Positions 13,945 to 20,686 of a stretch of 20,686 nt of DNA are shown here, piece by piece. The position numbers and the translations under genes are program-made. Every line of letters begins with the position of its first letter. Positions within the stretch are counted from its first letter, which is position 1. The notes beneath the pieces are model-generated. The model searched no databases. It had not been told where the DNA came from and was given only the letters and a program-made list of their open reading frames with translations. Origin of the DNA: a virus; IMG/VR virus record IMGVR_UViG_3300035158_000356, positions 1-20,686 of that record; one strand, 5' to 3'.

Positions 13945-15797
13945 TTGAAAATATTAAACTGATCACAGAAACGAAGAAAGGGACTCTCATTAAAGTCCCT
14001 GCCACTATCAAACGAGAAGATGGCCGTATATACTTTATCAAATCTCCATTTGCTTTGAAAGATGAGATTAAAGCAATGAAAGGGAGTAGATGGCATGGTT
14101 ATATTCCAGACGACGGCAGAAAGATTTGGTCAATAGAAGATTGCACTAGAAACAACTTTCAGCTTGAATTCATGGTGGGTGGAAACCCATATGAAAATTG
14201 GGATCAACCATTAAAAGAATTTGACTATTCGCGTCCACTATTTGAACATCAAAAGTTGATGTCAAATAATATTCTTACATATCATTACACTATTCTTGCT
14301 GCTGAAATGGGCACAGGTAAAACTCTGTCAGCAATCGAAGCTATAGAGAAATCAAATGCATCTGAATGGTGGTGGGTTGGTCCAAAGTCAGCTATCGCTG
14401 CTGTTGAAAGAGAATTTCAAAAGTGGGGCCTTAAGATACAACCTAGGATCATGACATACGATAGACTCAGAATTGAAATGAGTCGATGGGAAGACGGGAA
14501 TCCTGCTCCACAAGGTGTGATATTTGATGAATCATCACGCTGCAAGTCTGAGAAATCTAAAAGGACTAACGCTGCACAACATTTAGCTGATAACATTAGG
14601 AAAGAATGGGGTTGGGAAGGGTATGTAGTTCTTATGAGTGGTACTCCATCTCCTAAATCCCCTGTTGATTGGTGGTCTCAATGTGAGATTTGTTATCCTG
14701 GATTTATTAGAGAAGGAAGTTCAAAAGCTTTTGAGAGGCGGCTTGCTATATTTGAGAAGCAAGAGATACCTACTCAAGGTACTATCTGGAAAAGAGTTTC
14801 CTGGCTGGATGATGAAAATAAGTGTGCTGTTTGTGGCCAATATGAAAACCATGAAAATCATAGTACTGATGATTTGTTTGGTTCAGGTGACAATGCTCAT
14901 GAATTCAAATCATCAAAGAATGAAGTTGCGTATCTATATGAACGTCTAAAAGGGTTGGTCCTTCCTATTGCCAAGAAAGATTGCTATGATATTCCAGATA
15001 AGATTTATAGGGAAATAGTTCTGGAACCTTCTAGTACAATTAAAAGGGTAGCAAAAGCGTTAGTTAAATCTGCTCCAACAACAATTCAAGGTTTGACTTG
15101 GCTTCGTGAATTGTCTGATGGTTTTCAATATCGCGAAGTTCAACAAGGCGACAAATTGTGTCCTGTTTGCAATGGTGAAGGACAATGCTACCAATGGTCA
15201 GAGTCAATGGAAGAAAAGGAATATAGAACTTGTGACCGCTGCGATGGTTTGGGTCGTGTTCCAAATATGGTTAGAGAAGCTAAGGAAGTTAAAACTCCTA
15301 AGGATGCAGCTGTAATTAGTCTTCTTGAAGAGAATGAAGATATTGGTAGGATCTTAATCTTTGCTGGCTTTCAGGGTTCCATTGATAGAATTGTTAAGTT
15401 ATGTCATAAGCAACAATGGAACGTTGTAAAAGTTGATGGCCGTGGTTGGAAAACTCTTCCTTGTAATGATGAGAAGGTTCCTAAGAGTGTAAAACCTCTT
15501 GATTATTGGTATGATCAAAATAACAGTCGTGTTGCTTTTGTCGCTCATCCAACTTCAGGCGGAATGGGATTGACTCTTACTGAAGCGAGCACGGCAGTAT
15601 TCTACTCTAATGATTTTATGCCTGAGTCTCGTTCTCAAGCAGAAGATAGAATTCACCGCCCTGGAATTGATGCCAATAGAGGCGCGATCATTGTTGACTT
15701 GTTTCATCTCGGAACAGATAGAAAAGTACGAGATGTTTTGTTAGATAATCGACGTTTAGAAACCATGACTCTAGGAGAAATGCAGGATTTACTATGA
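13941..15797 (+). CDS. SF2 (SNF2-like) DNA helicase/translocase with zinc motifs
   Basis: 618 residues. Motif I is AAEMGTGKT (~120-128), motif II VIFDESSR (~193-200, DESS in place of DEAH), motif III MSGTPSPK (~232), with C-terminal motifs GGMGLTLTEAS and SQAEDRIHRPG (~565-575), where HRPG replaces the common HRxGQ box. Two inserts stand out: CAVCGQ (~295) and a pair of DnaJ-style CxxCxGxG units, CPVCNGEGQC (~407) and CDRCDGLGRV (~433). These probably bind zinc. Such phage helicases act in replication, recombination or fork reversal. Translation is probably coupled to the mini-ORF before it, and the next gene overlaps its stop. Confidence 0.88.
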   Translation: MIENIKLITETKKGTLIKVPATIKREDGRIYFIKSPFALKDEIKAMKGSRWHGYIPDDGRKIWSIEDCTRNNFQLEFMVGGNPYENWDQPLKEFDYSRPLFEHQKLMSNNILTYHYTILAAEMGTGKTLSAIEAIEKSNASEWWWVGPKSAIAAVEREFQKWGLKIQPRIMTYDRLRIEMSRWEDGNPAPQGVIFDESSRCKSEKSKRTNAAQHLADNIRKEWGWEGYVVLMSGTPSPKSPVDWWSQCEICYPGFIREGSSKAFERRLAIFEKQEIPTQGTIWKRVSWLDDENKCAVCGQYENHENHSTDDLFGSGDNAHEFKSSKNEVAYLYERLKGLVLPIAKKDCYDIPDKIYREIVLEPSSTIKRVAKALVKSAPTTIQGLTWLRELSDGFQYREVQQGDKLCPVCNGEGQCYQWSESMEEKEYRTCDRCDGLGRVPNMVREAKEVKTPKDAAVISLLEENEDIGRILIFAGFQGSIDRIVKLCHKQQWNVVKVDGRGWKTLPCNDEKVPKSVKPLDYWYDQNNSRVAFVAHPTSGGMGLTLTEASTAVFYSNDFMPESRSQAEDRIHRPGIDANRGAIIVDLFHLGTDRKVRDVLLDNRRLETMTLGEMQDLL

Positions 15798-16111
15798 TTT
15801 CATACCGGACAATTTTAGATTGTGATACTGTCGAGAAACACACTGGTCTTAATGGGGGTCAAAAAATACAGGTTTTGATTTCTGATTTTTGTAGTGAAGA
15901 CTTAGTAGTAGTGTATGTTAGTGGTGATACTTTGTTGGATATTACTATTAATGGTAAGTCTATTGGTTATTTTGCTGTAAAAGCTTTTTGTGATTGCTAT
16001 GGATTTTCTAGGCCAACAGTTTTATATCATGGTGTGGCTGAAGATATTTCGTTGCCTGGAGATAATGAATACCTTATTCCGATGTTTGGAGAATTGGAAT
16101 GCGTTTGCTAG
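15794..16111 (+). CDS. Hypothetical protein
   Basis: 105 residues, family not recognised. It appears mostly beta (IQVLISDFCSEDLVVVYVSG, TLLDITINGKSIGYF) with several Cys residues, ending ELECVC. AGGA lies seven bases upstream of the ATG, which overlaps the helicase stop. It overlaps the next small gene by 13 bases. Its base composition is more T-rich than its neighbours, with no clear sign of transfer. Confidence 0.65.
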   Translation: MISYRTILDCDTVEKHTGLNGGQKIQVLISDFCSEDLVVVYVSGDTLLDITINGKSIGYFAVKAFCDCYGFSRPTVLYHGVAEDISLPGDNEYLIPMFGELECVC

Positions 16112-16263
16112 AACTAGTAGAAGAACTTGATTTCTGTAAAGATGATAGTGAAGTATTTGTTGAAGTAAATGGAATTGTTCATAAGATTCATTATATTCAA
16201 GATACTTCTCAAGGTGTCATATTTGTTGTCGATGCAGATGAAGAAGATAGGGAAATGAGATGA
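16099..16263 (+). CDS. Small acidic hypothetical protein
   Basis: 54 residues from the ATG at 16099, with GGAG (16088-16091) seven bases upstream. It reads MRLLELVEELDFCKDDSEV, then FVEVNGIVHKIHYIQD, then GVIFVVDADEED. This 'eLieeL...d.eV.v..ng....i' layout is common among short phage orphan proteins. It overlaps the previous gene by 13 bases and the next by ATGA. The regular overlaps and the clear ribosome site support a real gene. Function unknown. Confidence 0.72.
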   Translation: MRLLELVEELDFCKDDSEVFVEVNGIVHKIHYIQDTSQGVIFVVDADEEDREMR

Positions 16264-17429
16264 GATGCCCTGTATGTAATTCAAGAGATACTAGAAGGTT
16301 GATTAATATGGGTGATCAACCTTTATCAGTCGTGTCTTTAGAAAATAATAAAGATAGATCAGTTAATCTTCCGTTGTACCCTATTGATATCCATATTTGC
16401 TGGGATTGCACACACGTTTTTAATTCTGCTTTTGATCCTGATAAGGTGCAATACAACAGTCATGGATGTAGAATGTTTAATAATGGGAGCGGATGGAAAG
16501 AACATCTTGACTCCCTTAGGAATGAAATTGAAACTCAATACCCTGATATAGTTATTGAAATTGGAGCAGGTGATTGTAGTTTTCTTTCTACTATTAAATC
16601 TGAACATAGAATAGCTATTGATCCTTGTGAAGCTGTAGAAGAAGCTTCCAAGTACGGGATAAGTTATAAGCGAGAACTATTTGATGCGGCAAAACACATT
16701 CCTAAAACCCCTGGAAATATCACAATTTTGATGCGTCATCTCTTAGAACATGTAGACAATCCGAGAGATTTTATAGGTGATATTGTAAAGGCAGCTGAAT
16801 CAAGAGCCGTTCTTGCAGAAGGTTCAACTGTCACTAAACTGTTAGTAGAAGTCCCTTGTTGTGATAATGCGATTAAAAGAACTAGAATTGAGGATTGGAC
16901 TTATGAACATCCTCAACATTTTACAACTAAGAGCATGGCTGCTTTATTCAGAAATACTGGAGTAAAGCATTTCTTTATTGGGACTAGTTATAATGAAGAG
17001 GTAGTGGTCGCCTATGCTACTATTACTCCTAGTTATAAATCTTTTGATTTGCATGAAATAACTGATGACTATAACAAAGCATCTGTTAACATTGTATATG
17101 TTGGTGATTGGATAAGACGTAATCTCAATATGATTGCGTTCTGGGGTGGTGCTGGTAAGAGTGCTATGTTTCTGAGAAAGCTCGGTGTTCCTTCATGTGC
17201 TTTGGTAGTTGATAGTCATGAGGCAAAGCATGGTTTCTATGTTCCTGGTACTGGTATCGAAATTAAGAATCCAGATGAATTGAAATTTCAAGATGAGAAA
17301 TATATTATCGCTACAACTTCGTGGAGAGCGAACGACATTCGCGATGAAATATTGAAACGTGGGATTCCATGCAAAGGATTATTCAAATTTGAAGACGGTA
17401 ATCTAAAGGAGGTTTCTTTTGGCTACTAA
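16260..17429 (+). CDS. TylC/NovU-type sugar C-methyltransferase-like protein
   Basis: 389 residues in the three-part layout of sugar C-methyltransferases. A zinc-binding N-terminus has CPVC (Cys3, Cys6) and CWDC (Cys47, Cys50). A SAM-binding core has VIEIGAGDCSF (~98-108) and HLLEHVDNP (~160-168). The C-terminal Methyltransf_14-like domain has AFWGGAGKSAMFLRKLG (~294-310), VVDSHEAKHGFYVPGTGIEI (~318-337) and IIATTSW. Family members methylate nucleotide-linked keto-sugars. Key catalytic residues could not be checked. The start overlaps the previous stop by ATGA. The next gene, a glycosyltransferase, overlaps its end by 11 bases, suggesting both act on one glycan. Confidence 0.83.
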   Translation: MRCPVCNSRDTRRLINMGDQPLSVVSLENNKDRSVNLPLYPIDIHICWDCTHVFNSAFDPDKVQYNSHGCRMFNNGSGWKEHLDSLRNEIETQYPDIVIEIGAGDCSFLSTIKSEHRIAIDPCEAVEEASKYGISYKRELFDAAKHIPKTPGNITILMRHLLEHVDNPRDFIGDIVKAAESRAVLAEGSTVTKLLVEVPCCDNAIKRTRIEDWTYEHPQHFTTKSMAALFRNTGVKHFFIGTSYNEEVVVAYATITPSYKSFDLHEITDDYNKASVNIVYVGDWIRRNLNMIAFWGGAGKSAMFLRKLGVPSCALVVDSHEAKHGFYVPGTGIEIKNPDELKFQDEKYIIATTSWRANDIRDEILKRGIPCKGLFKFEDGNLKEVSFGY

Positions 17430-19278
17430 AAAACGACAAAAACAACTAAAGAAAATCAAGCAAAGAAAGCAAATGAAAGAAAGAAAAGCGCCTCTTGTTA
17501 AGATGCCGTCTGACCCTGCTGTTCACATCCCTACTGTAAATTATAATGCATGGATGCGGGCTATCGCAGATAGAGACCCAAAAGTTTGGGATGCTATGAT
17601 TAGTTATTTGTTATTCTTTGAGAAGCATCACTACAAAGCTTTTGGTGTCCAATCTATTAAATCAATGAATGAGTTTGGTCAAGTAGTTTACTCTACTTTA
17701 GCTGACGAAGAAATGAGTCCTACCCTCGATCAAGCAACCAAGCTGGTTCAGATGGGTCATCTATTCCAGCATTTGATGGCCGTTTGTGCTCATGAGACAA
17801 ACGATGCTGCTATTAAAAATGTTCTTCTTCAACAAGGTAATGTTCCTAAGTTACTATTCTTGTTGAATCCAAGATGTAACATGCAAGTTGATCAATCCAA
17901 GCTGTTTGAAGTTGAGCCATTCTTGACTTCAATTTGGTTTAATACTTATATGCTTGGAATTAGTACACCAACGAAGACTATTCAAACAAACATTTATCGT
18001 CATCTACATTGTATGGATGAACGTTGGACTCCTCCTCATCATTGTCTTACTGGTTTGTATTTCACTTGTACATACCACAACCCAGAATCAGCTAAGCGTG
18101 TCAAAGGAATCATCAATAAAGGAATTAAAAGCAAAAGTCTTCCTACGTTTAACAATAATCCAGACCCGAAGTCTATCGCTATTGTTACAAATAAGTGGCA
18201 TAGAAACCATGCTGTATACAAGTCTGCAAGTACTTTGGTAGAGCAGCTTAAAGGCAAATATAAACTTACCCTTGTTTGGACGGCACCGAAGGATAGAATG
18301 CCTGACACAATTGTTGATGATTACTTTGACAAAGTTGTTAATTGTTATTTTCAACCTGGAGGTCATTTGACAATTCCAAATGAATTGAAAGATAATGATT
18401 TTCAAATGGTTTATTTTCCAGATATTGGAATGACTGATGAATCAGTTTGGTTAAGTAATTGTCGTATAGCTCCTATCCAAGCTATGGGGTATGGCCACCC
18501 AGAAACTTCTGGAGATAATTCAGAGATTGATTATTTCATTGGCGGTGATATTGAGAAACAGTCTACTGATCAATATTCTGAAACAGTGGTTCTTCTTCCT
18601 GGATTGGCACAAGAGCCCGCTTGGCCAACAGCAGAAAGAAAGTACAATTACATAGATGACGGTATTGTTAGAATGAATTGTGTTTGGGGTCCAGACAAAT
18701 ATAATTCTACCTTACTATCCTTGCTAGTAGAAATTAACAATCGAGTTTGGAAGAAAGATCCAAAATCAAAACATGAGATTCATCTGTTTGCTAGCCCAGG
18801 GATCAATCGCTATGCTGCTCTTCCATCTTTCAGAAATGAGATATCTAGAATTCTTCCAAACGCAGAAATTCATTCTGAGCAAGAATATTACGATTATATG
18901 GAAAATGCAGAAATGCATGATTTCTCTCTGAATTCATTTCCATTTGGATGTTATAATGTTCTTATTGAAAGTCTTTATCTGGGTTTGCCTTTTCTAACTC
19001 TAGTTGGTAATAGATTCTATAATCGTGCTGGTATGTGGTTGAATGAACAGATTGACATGGACTGTAATAATTTCAACACTACCGGTGATTTTATTGATCA
19101 AGCTACTAGACTTGTCACTGAGCCAGATAGACTGAAAGAACAAAGAGAACATCTAGCTTCAATTGATTTAAAGGAAAGATTGTTCACACTTCGTGGTGAT
19201 CATTTCTTAGAAGCAGTCGAATATATTGTTGAAAATCATCCGTTCACTAAAACGAAGATCATTGGAGAGGATAAATGA
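17419..19278 (+). CDS. HMW1C/OGT-like (GT41 type) glycosyltransferase
   Basis: 619 residues from TTG at 17419, chosen because AAAGGAGG ends six bases upstream. The N-terminus is very basic (MATKKRQKQLKKIKQRK). A helical region to ~245 resembles the accessory domain of HMW1C. The GT-B core shows SIAIVTNKWHRNHAVY (~252-267), IAPIQAMGYGHPETSG (~349-364) with IDYFIGGD and YSETVVLLP, then DFSLNSFPFGCYN (~500) with GLPFLTLVGNRFYNRAG. This is the signature order of OGT/HMW1C proteins. HMW1C enzymes move glucose from UDP-Glc to Asn in N-X-S/T sequons in the cytoplasm; OGT relatives modify Ser/Thr. Which acceptor applies here is unknown. It overlaps both neighbours. Confidence 0.8.
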   Translation: MATKKRQKQLKKIKQRKQMKERKAPLVKMPSDPAVHIPTVNYNAWMRAIADRDPKVWDAMISYLLFFEKHHYKAFGVQSIKSMNEFGQVVYSTLADEEMSPTLDQATKLVQMGHLFQHLMAVCAHETNDAAIKNVLLQQGNVPKLLFLLNPRCNMQVDQSKLFEVEPFLTSIWFNTYMLGISTPTKTIQTNIYRHLHCMDERWTPPHHCLTGLYFTCTYHNPESAKRVKGIINKGIKSKSLPTFNNNPDPKSIAIVTNKWHRNHAVYKSASTLVEQLKGKYKLTLVWTAPKDRMPDTIVDDYFDKVVNCYFQPGGHLTIPNELKDNDFQMVYFPDIGMTDESVWLSNCRIAPIQAMGYGHPETSGDNSEIDYFIGGDIEKQSTDQYSETVVLLPGLAQEPAWPTAERKYNYIDDGIVRMNCVWGPDKYNSTLLSLLVEINNRVWKKDPKSKHEIHLFASPGINRYAALPSFRNEISRILPNAEIHSEQEYYDYMENAEMHDFSLNSFPFGCYNVLIESLYLGLPFLTLVGNRFYNRAGMWLNEQIDMDCNNFNTTGDFIDQATRLVTEPDRLKEQREHLASIDLKERLFTLRGDHFLEAVEYIVENHPFTKTKIIGEDK

Positions 19279-20543
19279 CGAAACTATCTAGGTCTCAAGT
19301 TGAAGAAATTAAGAGAGAGATATCTAGAAAAGAATTAACACAAAAACAAATAGGAGATAAGTATAATATAAGCCGCTCGGTTGTTAGTGACATTGCTTGT
19401 GGGCGTGTACATAAGAAAGTACATGTTGAAGATAAAGTATCTAACGAAGAAGCTCAAATCTTTAAGCTGCAAGCAGAGAACGCTCTTCTCAGAGAGGAGA
19501 GAAATCTTGCCAGAAGACAATTGAAGAACGCTGCCAAGAATCAAGGATTGTTTCAAGCGATTCGAGAAGAGATGGAACTTAGAATTACTCCTATGACTTC
19601 TCTTCCTAAATCTAAGTCAACTTATGAGCCTGCTGGCAAATCTATGGAAGAGCATCTTGTTCTACATTTGAGTGATGGTCATCACGATCAAGTTATTACT
19701 TATGATGATTCAGGGGGCTTGGAAAAGTATAATTTTCCAATTTCAATGTGTCGAGCTGAGAGACTTGTCGACTCTGTTTTGAAGTGGACACAGGAGACTT
19801 TGTCTCCACAATTTCGTTTTCCTTCTTTGACTGTTCTAGCTTATGGAGATCATACTTCAGGTGAGATTCATGGTGCTGCACAGAGGTCTTACTTTAGAAA
19901 TATGTTCAAGAATTGCCATGCAATTGGTCAACTTCATGCTTTGATGTATCGTGACTTAGCTCCTTATTTTGATCAAATGAATGTTGTGTATGTCCCTGGT
20001 AATCATGGTCGTCGTAGCAATAAGAAGGATTATCATGGTGCTCACGATAACTGGGATTACTTGATTGCCACAACGGCTAGGTTGTATTGTCAAGATATTG
20101 ATAACATCAACTTTGTTATTCCAAATTCATTCTCCTGTAATATTGACATTGGAGGAGTTGGATTCAGCATTTTTCATGGTGATGATATCAGAAGCAACCT
20201 GGGAATTCCTTGGTATGGGCTTGAACGAAGGCGTCATCGTTTGATGGCATTGGAGAACGTAAGAGAAGGAACTCCTATTCGTTATTATTGTTGTGGTCAT
20301 TTTCATCGCCCTGGAAGCACAACAGAAGTTAATGGTGAGATGATTATTAACGGTGCTTGGCCAGCAACAGATGCTTTTGCTTTCAATTCTCTTGGTGCTT
20401 ATACTGAGCCGAGTCAACTTCTTCATGGGGTGAATAAGAAATATGGTATTACATGGAGGCTTCCAGTTAAATTGAAATGTTCATATGAGCAGAAAGGTCC
20501 GAAACGTTATAAACTAAAAAACATGGATGATATCCAAATTTGA
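19275..20543 (+). CDS. HTH-metallophosphoesterase fusion
   Basis: 422 residues. The first ~45 form a helix-turn-helix resembling the DNA-binding domain of phage HNH/terminase-type proteins (LTQKQIGDKYNISRSVVSDI). Residues ~55-100 are a Lys/Glu-rich coiled coil. The rest is a calcineurin-like phosphoesterase: HLSDGHHD (~132), AYGDHTSG (~188), VPGNHGRR (~241), FHGDD (~300), CCGHFHRPG (~340), a full set of metal-binding residues. Relatives include SbcD/Mre11 nucleases and phosphodiesterases; an HTH fusion points to DNA as a partner. GGAGAGG lies five bases before the ATG, which overlaps the glycosyltransferase stop. Confidence 0.85.
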   Translation: MTKLSRSQVEEIKREISRKELTQKQIGDKYNISRSVVSDIACGRVHKKVHVEDKVSNEEAQIFKLQAENALLREERNLARRQLKNAAKNQGLFQAIREEMELRITPMTSLPKSKSTYEPAGKSMEEHLVLHLSDGHHDQVITYDDSGGLEKYNFPISMCRAERLVDSVLKWTQETLSPQFRFPSLTVLAYGDHTSGEIHGAAQRSYFRNMFKNCHAIGQLHALMYRDLAPYFDQMNVVYVPGNHGRRSNKKDYHGAHDNWDYLIATTARLYCQDIDNINFVIPNSFSCNIDIGGVGFSIFHGDDIRSNLGIPWYGLERRRHRLMALENVREGTPIRYYCCGHFHRPGSTTEVNGEMIINGAWPATDAFAFNSLGAYTEPSQLLHGVNKKYGITWRLPVKLKCSYEQKGPKRYKLKNMDDIQI

Positions 20544-20686
20544 AAGGTAATTAGATGAACGATTTAACTGCGTGAAATAAACGCAACAAACGCAACATAG
20601 CAAAGAATTGACTAGAGCGAGAACCAAGCCCGTTGATTCACTTGCTTAGACGTTTGTTACGTGTAGTGTGGTGAAATGCGCCACCA
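20544..20686. other. Terminal 143 bases without a gene
   Basis: No frame on either strand stays open. An ATG at 20554 stops after six codons. The stretch has a tandem AAACGCAAC pair (20579-20596), a 5-bp hairpin (20569-20573 with 20581-20585), and a 12-base inverted repeat with one mismatch (20581-20592 with 20651-20662). It ends GCGCCACCA but does not fold as a tRNA by eye. It could be a real intergenic control region or a chimeric contig end. Confidence 0.5.

Noticed and set aside
20620-20686. tRNA 3' end ending in CCACCA
   Set aside because: No matching acceptor 5' strand, no T-arm GTTCGA-like motif and no valid anticodon loop were found.

Overview
This window looks like part of a tailed double-stranded DNA phage genome, probably with siphovirus-like morphology. 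Genes are tightly packed with many ATGA-type overlaps and bacterial Shine-Dalgarno sites. There is a tail hub gene, a phage-type PrimPol-helicase, a MazZ-like nucleotide pyrophosphohydrolase and many small unrecognised ORFs. The DNA is AT-rich throughout. No rRNA, tRNA, CRISPR array, integrase or transposase was seen. The host cannot be named from the sequence. Both ends look like contig ends: bases 1-43 are an exact inverted copy of 172-214, and the last 143 bases carry no gene.

Region 1 (1-6419, + strand) is a late, structural segment. It holds a 5'-truncated LamG-plus-repeat tail protein, a small tail protein sharing its C-terminal domain, a 1008-residue tail hub/tip-like protein, a zinc-ribbon protein and an SPFH/band-7 protein. 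Region 2 (6461-10341) is mostly a leftward replication operon: PrimPol-SF3 helicase, then MazZ-like dATP/dGTP diphosphohydrolase, then DnaQ-like exonuclease. It converges on region 1 at a hairpin that works best as a leftward terminator. Region 3 (10342-11236) is an 895-base divergent intergenic region. It contains seven copies of one dyad repeat and six of another, mostly alternating, and inverted copies of a 22-base element border both flanking genes. It is a strong candidate replication origin and/or ParB-binding centromere.

Region 4 (11237-20543, + strand) starts with a ParB-like protein and a conserved phage protein, closed by a clear intrinsic terminator. It continues with small unknown genes, an SF2/SNF2-type helicase with DnaJ-like zinc motifs, more small genes, a TylC/NovU-type methyltransferase, an HMW1C/OGT-like (GT41) glycosyltransferase and an HTH-metallophosphoesterase.

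Two ideas deserve follow-up. First, the repeat array with its flanking ParB and PrimPol genes may be a combined replication/partition locus. Second, an HMW1C-like transferase (a family known to glycosylate N-X-S/T sequons) is encoded in the same window as a tail protein unusually dense in N-X-S/T sequons, suggesting self-glycosylation of virion proteins.
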